Positions 32,204 through 41,066 of a stretch of DNA of 64,000 nt are shown here, piece by piece. This DNA comes from Cetobacterium sp050033475 (lineage in GTDB: Bacteria; Fusobacteriota; Fusobacteriia; Fusobacteriales; Fusobacteriaceae): contig NZ_CP188319.1 in NCBI RefSeq assembly GCF_050033475.1, positions 1,426,001 to 1,490,000 on the forward strand, in the 5' to 3' direction. Within the stretch, counting starts at the first letter, position 1. Each line of letters begins with the position of its first letter. The notes under the pieces are model-generated. The model had not been told where the DNA came from. It saw only the letters and a program-made list of their open reading frames with translations, and did not search any database. A program made the position numbers and the translations under genes.

Positions 32204-33448
32204 ATGATAAGTGATTTATTAATTTATAATATAGGAACCTTAGTAACCTCTAAAGAGCTAGATATGCCCAATAAAAATCCTATGGAAAATATTGAAATAT
32301 TAACAGATGCATATGTGGCTATAAAAGATGGGACTATTCTTTTTGTAGGAAAAGGTGTCTATGATAAAAATCTTGTAGATGATAAAACAATTTTAATTGA
32401 TGCAAAGGAAGCTGTAGTTACTCCAGGACTAATTGATTCTCACACTCATTTAGTTCATGGAGGTTCTAGAGAAAATGAAATGTTTTTAAAGGCTAAAGGA
32501 GCCACCTACATGGATATTTTAAATGCTGGTGGTGGAATTTTAAGCACTGTAAAAACTACAAAGGAAACTACAAAAGAGGATTTAGTTGCAAAGGCTAAAA
32601 TTAGTTTAGAAAAAATGTTAGCCTTTGGTGTTACTACTGTGGAAAGCAAAAGTGGTTATGGATTAGATTTAGAAACAGAGATTAAACAACTAGAGGTTAA
32701 TAAAATTTTAAATGAGGAACAACCTATTGATATTGTTTCAACTTTCATGGGAGCCCATGCTATTCCAAAGGAATATAAGGGAAGAGAAGAGGAATTTATT
32801 AAAAAAATTATCCAAATGCTTCCTATAATAAAAGATAAAAATTTAGCAGAATTTTGTGATATTTTCTGTGAGCATGGAATTTTTTCCATAGAGCAAAGTA
32901 GAGAGATATTAAAAGAAGCGAAAAAATTGGGATTCAAGTTAAAAATACATGCTGATGAAATTGAAAGTATCGGAGGAGCAGAGTTAGCAGGAGAGTTGGA
33001 AACAACATCCTCCGAGCATTTAATGGCTATTAGTGACCAGGGAATAATTGCTTTAAAAAATAGTGGAGTTATTGCAAATATTCTACCAGGGACATCTTTT
33101 TATTTAAAAAAAGAATACGCTCCTGTTAGAAAAATGATTGAACATGGAGTTCAAGTAGCTTTATCCACAGATTACAATCCTGGATCATGTCCTACGGAAA
33201 ATCTTCAATTGATTATGCAAATAGCAGCTCTATATTTAAATATGTCTCCAGTAGAAGTTATAAAAGCAGTTACAATAAATGGAGCTAAATCATTAAACAA
33301 AGAGAATCAAATAGGATCTATTGAAATTGGAAAAAAAGCTGATTTAGTTATTTTTAATTCTAAGTCATTGGAGTATATACTTTATCATTTTGGTGTTAAT
33401 CATACAAAAATGGTTATAAAAAATGGAGAAATTGTATATTCTATTTAA
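32204..33448 (+). CDS. hutI: Imidazolonepropionase
   Basis: HutI hydrolyses imidazolonepropionate to N-formimidoyl-L-glutamate. The 414-residue amidohydrolase has the metal-binding D-S-H-T-H-L-V-H-G-G near residue 80, a later H-A-D-E-I motif and S-T-D-Y-N-P-G with the catalytic Asp. It starts 10 nt after hutU with AAAGGAG and ends 22 nt before hutG. Confidence 0.96.
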   Translation: MISDLLIYNIGTLVTSKELDMPNKNPMENIEILTDAYVAIKDGTILFVGKGVYDKNLVDDKTILIDAKEAVVTPGLIDSHTHLVHGGSRENEMFLKAKGATYMDILNAGGGILSTVKTTKETTKEDLVAKAKISLEKMLAFGVTTVESKSGYGLDLETEIKQLEVNKILNEEQPIDIVSTFMGAHAIPKEYKGREEEFIKKIIQMLPIIKDKNLAEFCDIFCEHGIFSIEQSREILKEAKKLGFKLKIHADEIESIGGAELAGELETTSSEHLMAISDQGIIALKNSGVIANILPGTSFYLKKEYAPVRKMIEHGVQVALSTDYNPGSCPTENLQLIMQIAALYLNMSPVEVIKAVTINGAKSLNKENQIGSIEIGKKADLVIFNSKSLEYILYHFGVNHTKMVIKNGEIVYSI

Positions 33449-33470
33449 TAAAAATCTAGGAGAAGATAAT

Positions 33471-34412
33471 ATGTGTTGGAGTGGTAGAATAGATGGAGAA
33501 GAGTTCGATGTTCTTCGAATACATCAAATTGTCAATGTTATGGAGTTAGATGAATTACTTAAAGTTGATTTTGAAGAAAAAAAGGTTTGCTTTGTAAGTC
33601 TTAATTCTGATGAGGGAGTTAGAAGAAATTCTGGAAGATTAGGAGCAAAAGATGGATGGGTTCATGTAAAAAAATTTTTATCTGGATTTCCAATCTTTAG
33701 AGAAGATTTAAAATTTTACGATTTAAAAGAACCGGTAGAGGTTATAAATCAAGATTTAGAATCAGCTCACACAAAATTATCTAAAATAATTTCCGCTTTA
33801 AAAGAAAGAAACTTTCTTGTGATTGCCCTTGGTGGAGGACATGATATAGCATTTGCAAATTATTCTGGAATTTTAGATTTTGCTTTAAAAAAAGAAGAAG
33901 CACCTAAGATTGGGATAATAAACTTTGATGCTCATTTTGATATGAGAGAATATACAAATGGCAGAAATTCTGGAACAATGTTTCTACAAATAGCAGATAT
34001 CTGTAGAGAAAAAAATTTAAATTTTGATTACAATGTTTTAGGAATTCAAAAGTTTTCCAATACCAAGAGACTTTTTGATAGAGCAGATAAACTAGGAGTT
34101 AAATATTATTTTGCTGAGGAGATTAACTCCATTCCAAGAGATGATATTTATTCAATTTTAGAAAGAAATGATTATATACATTTAACTTTATGTACAGATG
34201 TATTTCATATAACTTCTGCTCCTGGAGTAAGTGCACCTCAGACTTTTGGAATTGATCCAAGAAAAGCATTGCCTCTTTTAAAAACAATTGCAAAGTATTC
34301 AAAAAATTTAACAATAGATGTGGCGGAGATTAATCCAAGTTTTGATTGTGATGATAGAACATCTAGATTGATGGCTAATATAATCTATGAACTTATTCTT
34401 AGTCATTTTTAA
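33471..34412 (+). CDS. hutG: Formimidoylglutamase (arginase/agmatinase fold)
   Basis: The ATG at 33471 follows AGGAGA, and the in-frame upstream ATG at 33423 lies inside hutI. The 313-residue protein has the ureohydrolase Mn-binding motifs G-G-G-H-D, D-A-H-F-D and D-V-A-E-I-N. It would split N-formimidoyl-L-glutamate into glutamate and formamide, the one-step branch that avoids tetrahydrofolate. This is the last catabolic step and yields glutamate for fermentation. Confidence 0.93.
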   Translation: MCWSGRIDGEEFDVLRIHQIVNVMELDELLKVDFEEKKVCFVSLNSDEGVRRNSGRLGAKDGWVHVKKFLSGFPIFREDLKFYDLKEPVEVINQDLESAHTKLSKIISALKERNFLVIALGGGHDIAFANYSGILDFALKKEEAPKIGIINFDAHFDMREYTNGRNSGTMFLQIADICREKNLNFDYNVLGIQKFSNTKRLFDRADKLGVKYYFAEEINSIPRDDIYSILERNDYIHLTLCTDVFHITSAPGVSAPQTFGIDPRKALPLLKTIAKYSKNLTIDVAEINPSFDCDDRTSRLMANIIYELILSHF

Positions 34413-34438
34413 TAATTATATAGAATGAGGAGGAGAGA

Positions 34439-35227
34439 ATGAGTTTAAAAAAATTAAAGTTTTTAAAAATAAATCCCGCAGGTAATATTACCTTACTTTA
34501 CGATATGGAGAATATAGATAAGGGAGATATTCAAAAAATTTCTAAAATTTCCATGGGTGATTTAAATTTATATGCAGAGCAGGTAGGTTTCATTAATGAT
34601 ACTCATCTTCAAATGATGGGAGGAGAATTTTGTGGAAATGCCTGTAGATCTTTTGCATCTTATTTAGCTTTTAATGATATAAATTTTAAAAATAAAAAAA
34701 CATATGAAATAACTTGTTCAGGAGAAAAAACAAAATTAAATGTAGAAGTTAGAATTTCAGAAATTGATAATATATTTTTATCAAAAATTAAAATGCCTAA
34801 AAGTATTTCTACAGAAATAATAGATTTAAAATTATCCCAAGAGGATACTATAAAAATAAGTGAAGTTATTTTTGAAGGAATTGTTCATTTTGTTATTGAA
34901 TCTCCTGTAAATAATGAAATTATAGATAAGGTGAGAGACTATTGTGAAAAGAAAAAATATTCAGCCTTCGGAGTGATGTTTTTTGATTACAATAGAATGC
35001 ATATGACTCCCTACGTAGAAGTTCAAGGATTCCAAGGGGTTTGGGAAAATAGTTGTGGTTCTGGAACAACTGCAGTGGGATATTATTTAAAGAAATATAA
35101 AAATATAGACTTTGGAAAAATTATTCAACCGGGAGGTTGGTTAGAAGTTTCCTATGAAAATAATGAAGTTTTTATAGATGGTCCTGTTGAAATAGTTGCT
35201 GAAGGTATTTCTTACATAGACCTATAA
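34439..35227 (+). CDS. Histidine racemase (DapF-like, cofactor-independent)
   Basis: The 262-residue protein has the diaminopimelate epimerase-like double fold. Two catalytic Cys are visible: Cys65 in G-E-F-C-G-N-A-C-R and Cys206 in E-N-S-C-G-S-G-T-T, matching the two-base mechanism of DapF. A cofactor-independent histidine racemase of this type has been characterised in Fusobacterium nucleatum, and the gene's place at the end of hutU-hutI-hutG fits that activity rather than lysine or peptidoglycan synthesis. AGGAGGAGA precedes the ATG. It would interconvert L- and D-histidine, either to feed D-histidine into degradation or to make D-histidine. A true DapF elsewhere cannot be excluded as an alternative reading. 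Confidence 0.82.
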   Translation: MSLKKLKFLKINPAGNITLLYDMENIDKGDIQKISKISMGDLNLYAEQVGFINDTHLQMMGGEFCGNACRSFASYLAFNDINFKNKKTYEITCSGEKTKLNVEVRISEIDNIFLSKIKMPKSISTEIIDLKLSQEDTIKISEVIFEGIVHFVIESPVNNEIIDKVRDYCEKKKYSAFGVMFFDYNRMHMTPYVEVQGFQGVWENSCGSGTTAVGYYLKKYKNIDFGKIIQPGGWLEVSYENNEVFIDGPVEIVAEGISYIDL

Positions 35228-35266
35228 AAAAAGCTGGATAAAGTTTAAATCTTTATCCAGCTTTAA
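35227..35266. terminator. Bidirectional terminator
   Basis: AAAGCTGGATAAAG pairs with CTTTATCCAGCTTT around a 7-nt loop with A-run before. It ends both the hut operon and the convergent amidase gene. Confidence 0.85.
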
Positions 35267-35268
35267 AT

Positions 35269-36111
35269 TTATTTATATTTTTTATTCAAGGCCTTTAATA
35301 TGGCAAAGGTTTGTAAATCCATAACTCCGTCACATCTTCCAGGTCTAAAGTGCATCTGAAAAGCATAGACAACTCTTTTACTTTCCTCATCCCACTCAGA
35401 GGTTTCATTCATATCATATCCATATTTTCTGAATTCTGATTTCATAGCTTCCACAGAAGTATCGTGATACAGTGCTGGGTCTAAATAGGTAATATAATCA
35501 TCATAATTATACCAAGCTCCTATACCATACTTTCTATAAAGAAGTTCCCATGGGAACAGAGGTCCTGGATCTTTTTTTCTTTGAGGAGCAATATCAGCGT
35601 GTCCTGTGATATCCTTAGGAGATATATTATACTTGGCAGAAAGTTCCTTAACTAAAAAGGCTATCTTTTCAATTTGTGCTTCGGTATATGGAATATAGGC
35701 TTCCCTTGGAACAAAGAAACTTCTTCCACTTCCCTTTCCTTCATAAATTTTTAAGGCCTCAGGCTGAATTCCTAAATTTACTATTTCAATTCCTATGGAA
35801 GTATCATTTAGATTTTCTCTTCCATTGAATTTACTAAATCCAGCATGCCAAGCTCTTTCATCGTCGGGAACTAGAGAGTAAATTGGCTGATCCTTATCGC
35901 TAGTAACTAAATAATGAGCACTGACATTTCCCTTTGTCAAAGCTCTAAGAGATTTTTCATTGTTAATTGCCGTATAGTGTAAAATAATATACTTAATTCT
36001 ATTATTTTTTCCCGTGGCCTTATAGGTTTTTCGATCTATATTTAAATTAACAGATGAACATCCTCCTAAAATAAATAAAAATAATAAAAATGAAACGATT
36101 TTCTTTTGCAT
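35269..36111 (-). CDS. N-acetylmuramoyl-L-alanine amidase lipoprotein (AmiD-like)
   Basis: Start at 36111 follows GGAGGGGATA; an ATG 12 nt upstream is also in frame. The 280-residue product has a lipobox ending G-G-C (Cys about 17). The amidase_2 domain shows I-I-L-H-Y-T (zinc His), H-Y-L-V, the H-A-D-I-A-P-Q-R-K-x-D-P-G zinc/catalytic motif (about 181-193), and a C-terminal peptidoglycan-binding helix bundle with M-D-L-Q-T. Like E. coli AmiD it would sit in the outer membrane and cleave muropeptide amide bonds. It is a single gene. Confidence 0.9.
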   Translation of the reverse strand: MQKKIVSFLLFLFILGGCSSVNLNIDRKTYKATGKNNRIKYIILHYTAINNEKSLRALTKGNVSAHYLVTSDKDQPIYSLVPDDERAWHAGFSKFNGRENLNDTSIGIEIVNLGIQPEALKIYEGKGSGRSFFVPREAYIPYTEAQIEKIAFLVKELSAKYNISPKDITGHADIAPQRKKDPGPLFPWELLYRKYGIGAWYNYDDYITYLDPALYHDTSVEAMKSEFRKYGYDMNETSEWDEESKRVVYAFQMHFRPGRCDGVMDLQTFAILKALNKKYK

Positions 36112-36193
36112 TATCCCCTCCATGTGAACTATCTCTCCTCCATGAAATTATACTACAAATTCACCCAGTTGTTTATCTATAAATAAAAAAAAT

Positions 36194-36222
36194 TTGTCAA
36201 AGTTTGATATCTATGATATAAA
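36194..36222 (+). promoter_or_regulatory. Promoter of the HU gene
   Basis: TTGTCA (36194-36199) and TATAAA (36217-36222) with 17-nt spacing, 40 nt before the HU ATG. Confidence 0.65.
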
Positions 36223-36262
36223 GGAATAGATACATCCACGGAATATTTTAGGAGGAAACACA

Positions 36263-36538
36263 ATGACAAAAAGAGATTTTGCTAAGGTTTTATTTGAAAA
36301 AGGATTATTTTTATCTAAAGCTGAAGCTGAAAGAAAATTAGATGGAGTTTTAGAAGCTATGGAAGAAACTCTAAAATCTGGTGAGGATATCAATTTCTTA
36401 GGATGGGGAAAATTCGAAGTTGTTGAAAGAGCAGAAAGAACTGGAAGAAACCCTCAAACTGGAGAAGCTATTAAAATAGAAGCTAAGAAAACAGTTAAAT
36501 TTAAGCCAGGAAAAAACTTATTAGAAGTAATAAAGTAA
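36263..36538 (+). CDS. HU-family DNA-binding protein
   Basis: The 91-residue protein has the HU/IHF fold: N-terminal helix pair, G-W-G-K-F-E-V in the body and the arm motif R-x-G-R-N-P-Q-T-G-E-A-I-K-I, then K-T-V-K-F-K-P-G-K-N-L. It bends and compacts DNA. AGGAGGAAA lies before the ATG. It is a monocistronic gene with its own promoter and terminator. Whether it is the major HU cannot be said. Confidence 0.95.
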   Translation: MTKRDFAKVLFEKGLFLSKAEAERKLDGVLEAMEETLKSGEDINFLGWGKFEVVERAERTGRNPQTGEAIKIEAKKTVKFKPGKNLLEVIK

Positions 36539-36545
36539 TGATGAA

Positions 36546-36577
36546 ATAGAGGTCACCTAGGTGACCTCTATTTTTCT
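36546..36577. terminator. Bidirectional terminator
   Basis: ATAGAGGTCAC pairs with GTGACCTCTAT around CTAG-like loop bases, followed by TTTTTC. It is shared with the convergent cyclase gene. Confidence 0.85.
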
Positions 36578-38529
36578 TTATATTTTATTGCTGAAAAGCC
36601 CTTAATTTTTTTTCCTTGGTACATAGCTTCATCGGCTTTTACCAGGGCTTGTTCTAAGTTTTCATTGGTTTTTTTTATATAAAAACCTATGGAAAATGAA
36701 ATCTTATATTTTGATAAAATCTCAGAATCCTTTCCTTTTCTTAAAATTTCCTCTATAAGATATTCCTCGTTATCATAGTCCTTAGAAATAATATAAAATT
36801 CATCTCCAGAAATTCTAAATATTTCATTTTTTTTAAAAATATTCATTAGAATTTTTCCAACTTCAACTAAAATAAAATCTCCAATTGTATGTCCATGGTT
36901 ATCATTGGCTTGTTTAAAATTATCCAAATCAATAACTATCACAAGATTTTTTTCAAGATTTTTATTTTTACAAGTTTTCTTAAAAAGATGTCGATTGGGA
37001 AGTCCTGTCAAAGGATCGTATTTTAAAATATGATTCATTTTTTTCTGGAGCCATAATCTAACCAAAAGTAAAATCAGTAAAATTATTCCCACAGTTCCCA
37101 TAATCAATTGAATATAAATAACTTTATTTTTTTCCTTTTCTATTTGAATTAAGTGTTCCTTTTGCTTTTTTACAACAAGATCTCTAATATTTGTTTTTTC
37201 ATATTCTCCAATTACAGAAATTGCCTTATTAAAAATACTTCTTAAAATTATATTATCTTTTTTAAAGGCAAAGGTAATTGGTGTTTGGGTAATATTAATA
37301 CTTCCATGTTCCTTGGAACATCCCAATTCAAAAAAACCATTGGGACTTAAAATATATCCGATTTTATTGTCCTTGAAATCCTTATAAAGAGATTCTGTGG
37401 AATTATATACTCTTATATCTCCTGGGAGAAAAAATTCCCTTCCAATAACTTCTGATATACCTCCACTTAGAACTCCTAGGGTAAAATTATTACTATATTT
37501 ATGTTTTACCAGAGACATAGGAATAAAATCCACAGGTGTAGAAAAGATAAAATCTTTTCTTCTAGCATTTGTTTCTGTTAGAGATAAACAATCAATTTCT
37601 CCATCCTTCAATTCTTTGAGCAAATTATTCCAACTTTCATTGGAATAATTTTTTTCAGTTTCAATTTTAATTCCAATTATTTTAGAAATTTTATTCATAT
37701 ATTGAGGAAGAATTCCAATATATAATTTTTTACTCTTTATATACATACTGAGGGAAAGATCATCTTCAAAGGCTGTACGAATATAATTATTATTTTCAAT
37801 CCACTGTTTCTCCTGAGGAGTTAATAATTTTTCAAATCTTTCTCTTTGATAAAAATCAATTAAACTATTTTCATGTTCTATAATTTTTTTTCCATATTTA
37901 TTTTTTAAAATTTCATTTATTTTTGGTAAAAGATAACTATATTTTTTATTTATTCCAATAGAAACAGGTGAATAATAGGAAACTAAAAGTTTATTTTGAA
38001 ATCTATCAGCTGTTAAACTAGATTCTGCAGTATATTCATCTCTATATTTTTCAATATGATTTACTTTTATTATATTTAAAGAAAGATTATATTTTTTTTT
38101 AAATCTATTCAAATATTTTAAAGCTATGGAATCATTTTTTTGAACATATATATTATGATTATCTAAATCACTGGGAGAGTTTAATATTTTTTTATTTGAA
38201 ACAATATATAAATTCTCACTAAAAATAGAATTACTTAAAAGGATATCCTTTGTATCTAGATTTCGTTTAGTTACTAAGCCTAAAGCTCCTACCTTGCCCT
38301 CCTTTAAATTTTCAAAGGAAGTAATCCAATCCCCTTTAACATTCTGTACATTTAAATGTAATTCCTCTGTAAATATTTCTTTGATTAAATCGTTTAAAGA
38401 TTTTCCATTTACCTTTTGCTCAGTCTCTGGATAATCTTGTAATCCTAAATAAAAAATATCTTTATTATTTCCCAAACCAATGGAAAAAATCATAAAAAAT
38501 AAACATATATTTATTAAATATTTTTTCAC
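36568..38529 (-). CDS. Diguanylate cyclase with two periplasmic solute-binding-like domains
   Basis: The 653-residue protein starts at a GTG after TAGGAGC and has a signal peptide. Two regions (about 25-240 and 255-460) look like SBP_bac_3 domains, as in BvgS-like sensors. A transmembrane helix lies near 472-492. The C-terminal GGDEF domain (about 505-650) shows D-P-L-T-G-L-P-N-R and D-L-D-x-F-K-x-x-N-D, while the active-site motif is S-G-D-E-F rather than G-G-D-E-F; such variants can still be active. It would make cyclic di-GMP in response to an amino-acid-like ligand. There is no R-x-x-D I-site upstream of SGDEF that I can see. It lies alone between HU and exonuclease III. Confidence 0.85.
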   Translation of the reverse strand: MKKYLINICLFFMIFSIGLGNNKDIFYLGLQDYPETEQKVNGKSLNDLIKEIFTEELHLNVQNVKGDWITSFENLKEGKVGALGLVTKRNLDTKDILLSNSIFSENLYIVSNKKILNSPSDLDNHNIYVQKNDSIALKYLNRFKKKYNLSLNIIKVNHIEKYRDEYTAESSLTADRFQNKLLVSYYSPVSIGINKKYSYLLPKINEILKNKYGKKIIEHENSLIDFYQRERFEKLLTPQEKQWIENNNYIRTAFEDDLSLSMYIKSKKLYIGILPQYMNKISKIIGIKIETEKNYSNESWNNLLKELKDGEIDCLSLTETNARRKDFIFSTPVDFIPMSLVKHKYSNNFTLGVLSGGISEVIGREFFLPGDIRVYNSTESLYKDFKDNKIGYILSPNGFFELGCSKEHGSINITQTPITFAFKKDNIILRSIFNKAISVIGEYEKTNIRDLVVKKQKEHLIQIEKEKNKVIYIQLIMGTVGIILLILLLVRLWLQKKMNHILKYDPLTGLPNRHLFKKTCKNKNLEKNLVIVIDLDNFKQANDNHGHTIGDFILVEVGKILMNIFKKNEIFRISGDEFYIISKDYDNEEYLIEEILRKGKDSEILSKYKISFSIGFYIKKTNENLEQALVKADEAMYQGKKIKGFSAIKYKEK

Positions 38530-38555
38530 AGTTAGCTCCTATTATTTTTTTCAAT

Positions 38556-38588
38556 TAAAGAGAGAAGCTAAACATATAGCTTCTCTCT
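38556..38588 (-). terminator. Terminator of the exonuclease III gene
   Basis: GAGAGAAGCTA pairs with TAGCTTCTCTC (38560-38570, 38577-38587) just after the xth stop; the minus-strand T-run is short. Confidence 0.65.
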
Positions 38589-38592
38589 AGTA

Positions 38593-39348
38593 TTACTTAA
38601 TTATTAATTCCACAGGACAGTGATCAGAACCTAAAATTGTAGTTTGAATATTTGCCTCCACAAGTTTATCTTCCATATCCTTAGAAGCTAGGAAGTAATC
38701 TATTCTCCACCCAGCATTTTTACTTCTTGCACTGAATCTATAGGACCACCAAGAATAAATTTCTGTCTTTTCAGGATAGAAATATCTAAAGGTATCTATG
38801 AATCCTGCATTTAATAATTCTGTAAATTTACTTCTCTCCTCTGGAGTAAATCCAGCATTTTTAACATTTGGTTTTGGATTTTTTAAATCTATCTCTGTAT
38901 GGGCAACATTTAAATCTCCACATACAATTACACCTTTTTTCTCATTTAATTTCACAAGATAATTTCTAAATTCATCATCCCAAGTCATTCTATAGCCAAG
39001 TCTTGCCAATTCAGTTTGAGAATTTGGAGTATAAACATTTACTAAATAGAACTCATCAAATTCTAAAGTTATAACTCTTCCCTCTTGATCATGCTCATCT
39101 ATTCCTAATCCATAGGCAACTGAAATAGGTTTAATTTTTGTAAATACCGCTGTTCCAGAATAACCCTTCTTCACAGCATAGTTCCAATATTGATGATAAC
39201 CTTCTAGGTCTAAATCAATTTGTCCCTCCTGTAATTTAGTTTCCTGTAGACAGAATATATCGCTATTGGACTCTTTGAAGTAATCCAAGAAATTTTTTCC
39301 TACAATGGCTCTCAGTCCATTTACATTCCATGATGTTAATTTTAACAT
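38593..39348 (-). CDS. xth: Exodeoxyribonuclease III / AP endonuclease
   Basis: The start at 39348 follows AAGGAGGAGATAATT. The 251-residue protein has the Xth/ExoA motifs: S-W-N-V-N-G-L-R-A near the N-terminus, L-Q-E-T-K-L with the catalytic metal Glu, C-G-D-L-N-V-A-H-T, and S-D-H-C-P-V at the end. It repairs abasic sites and acts as a 3'-5' exonuclease. It is a single gene with its own terminators on both sides. Confidence 0.95.
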   Translation of the reverse strand: MLKLTSWNVNGLRAIVGKNFLDYFKESNSDIFCLQETKLQEGQIDLDLEGYHQYWNYAVKKGYSGTAVFTKIKPISVAYGLGIDEHDQEGRVITLEFDEFYLVNVYTPNSQTELARLGYRMTWDDEFRNYLVKLNEKKGVIVCGDLNVAHTEIDLKNPKPNVKNAGFTPEERSKFTELLNAGFIDTFRYFYPEKTEIYSWWSYRFSARSKNAGWRIDYFLASKDMEDKLVEANIQTTILGSDHCPVELIIK

Positions 39349-39383
39349 AATTATCTCCTCCTTCATTGTAACACCTTAGTATA

Positions 39384-39416
39384 ACATAAAAAAAAGAGAA
39401 CCTTTAGTGGTTCTCT
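39384..39416 (-). terminator. Terminator of the YjeM-like gene
   Basis: AGAGAACC and GGTTCTCT (39395-39402, 39409-39416) with eight or more Ts on the minus strand. Confidence 0.85.
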
Positions 39417-39421
39417 AAAAA

Positions 39422-40948
39422 TTATACTAATTTTTCTTTTAAATGTTTCAAATGAACTTTTTCGTATCTTCTATAGATTATAAGAGCTAATCCTGTGAAG
39501 AAAACAGGTCCTGCTATCATCCAAATAGTATCACTTAGATGACCTCTAGTTGCAGGTTCTATAACCGTAGTTAAATTTGCAAATCCCACAGTTACCACAG
39601 TGAAGAAAGTTGCAATTTTTACAATTGTCTTACTTTTAAAAATAACAAAGGGCTTTTCAATTTCATCCTTAGCCTTAAAATGTGGAAAGGCATAGGCAAT
39701 CAGTAAATATGGAATTGTCATGGCCACATTGGTCATAAGGGTAAGTTTCATAAAGAACTTAGAAGCTCCCTCTCCTCCGAAGGAAACAGCTATAATAAAT
39801 ACCACAACAATTAAACATTGTAACCACATGGCATTCTTAGGCATTTCATCCTCATCTAACTCAGTTAACTTCTCAGGCCACATTTCTGTAGGGGTTCCCT
39901 CTATAAGTTGTTTCAATGGTGAGTAAAGTAAAGTGAAGAAGGCACCCATTAAAGCAAGAACCATGGAAATTCCCATGTATCTTGACATTATTTTTCCTAT
40001 GAAAATTGCAGTGGAATTTTGAGCTCCAAAAACTAATCCCAATTGGTATCCTAAATTTTCCATGGTTACATAGGAGAAGTTTGCAATATTAACACCAGGT
40101 CTATTGGCTACAAATCCCCAGTTATTAAACATACCAACTAAGTAAATTCCAAGGGCATAACCAATTGTTATTACAATGGCCGCTATGGTAACTCCCTTAG
40201 GGAAAGTTTTTTCAGGATTTTCAGTTTGATCCACCAATCCTCCCACAGCTTCTAAACCACCATAGGCAAATATGGCAAAAACCATAAATGAAACTATGGA
40301 AATTGAATTTAAATAGTTAGGGTTTGGTGACACTGTAAAGGCAGTTCCTATTGATTCCATAGGTTGAGCTAAATGGAAACCATTTAAAGCAAAAACTATA
40401 AGAGCTCCAAAAAGAAGTACTAAATTTAAAAGAGTTACTGCGATTCCTCCTAGGGAAGTTATTTTTGTTATTTTATTTAATCCCTTTGAAGCTATGAAGG
40501 TAAAGGCAATCATTAAAATAACTCCTAAAATTCCCATGGTCTGTGTGGAATTTAATCCAAATAGAGATAATTTTGAAGTTAAATCATTTCCAAATATGGC
40601 AGTAGATACAATTACCCAAATACCAGAACTCATATTAACCATCCAAATAATATATGAAGCATACCACATGAAAGTTGTGATAAATGCGTACTTAGAACCG
40701 ACAGATTTTTCCATCCAGGAGTAAATTCCTCCTGTTTCTTTTTTGAAGGCAGCTCCGTATTCAGCCATCATAAAAGCGTAGGGTATAAAAAATAATATTC
40801 CTGATAAAATATACCAAGGAATAGCGGAATATCCCATTAAATAAAAGGATCTCGGTATGTTATTGAATCCAAAAACCGAGGTAAAAATCATAAGTATTAA
40901 AGAAATTAAAGTTAATTTCTTTGTCCTATGTGCTGTGCAAGAACCCAT
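39422..40948 (-). CDS. yjeM: Glutamate/GABA-type APC permease, YjeM-like
   Basis: The 508-residue protein has 12 helices with the APC pattern F-T-S-V-F-G-F-N-N-I-P in helix 1 and E-Y-G-A-A-F-K-K-E-T-G-G-I-Y-S-W in helix 2, typical of the GadC/YjeM subfamily. An acidic cytoplasmic stretch near 350 (L-D-E-D-E-M-P) is also typical. AGGAGG precedes the ATG. Whether it carries glutamate and GABA or another pair is unknown; no decarboxylase is adjacent. Confidence 0.85.
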   Translation of the reverse strand: MGSCTAHRTKKLTLISLILMIFTSVFGFNNIPRSFYLMGYSAIPWYILSGILFFIPYAFMMAEYGAAFKKETGGIYSWMEKSVGSKYAFITTFMWYASYIIWMVNMSSGIWVIVSTAIFGNDLTSKLSLFGLNSTQTMGILGVILMIAFTFIASKGLNKITKITSLGGIAVTLLNLVLLFGALIVFALNGFHLAQPMESIGTAFTVSPNPNYLNSISIVSFMVFAIFAYGGLEAVGGLVDQTENPEKTFPKGVTIAAIVITIGYALGIYLVGMFNNWGFVANRPGVNIANFSYVTMENLGYQLGLVFGAQNSTAIFIGKIMSRYMGISMVLALMGAFFTLLYSPLKQLIEGTPTEMWPEKLTELDEDEMPKNAMWLQCLIVVVFIIAVSFGGEGASKFFMKLTLMTNVAMTIPYLLIAYAFPHFKAKDEIEKPFVIFKSKTIVKIATFFTVVTVGFANLTTVIEPATRGHLSDTIWMIAGPVFFTGLALIIYRRYEKVHLKHLKEKLV

Positions 40949-41021
40949 AGAAAAACCTCCTATTAATAAAATATATATTAAACACTAAGTTAATTATATC
41001 ACATAATGATAGAAAAAATAT

Positions 41022-41052
41022 AATAAAAAAAAGAGAGTTCTTTTAAACTCTC
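41022..41052 (-). terminator. Terminator of corA
   Basis: GAGAGTT pairs with AACTCTC around CTTTTA; nine minus-strand Ts follow. Confidence 0.85.
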
Positions 41053-41066
41053 AAATTTATATTCTA

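Noticed and set aside
34439..35227. Ordinary diaminopimelate epimerase for lysine or cell-wall synthesis
   Set aside because: It lies in the hut operon with no lysine genes, and a known fusobacterial histidine racemase has this fold; kept only as the alternative.
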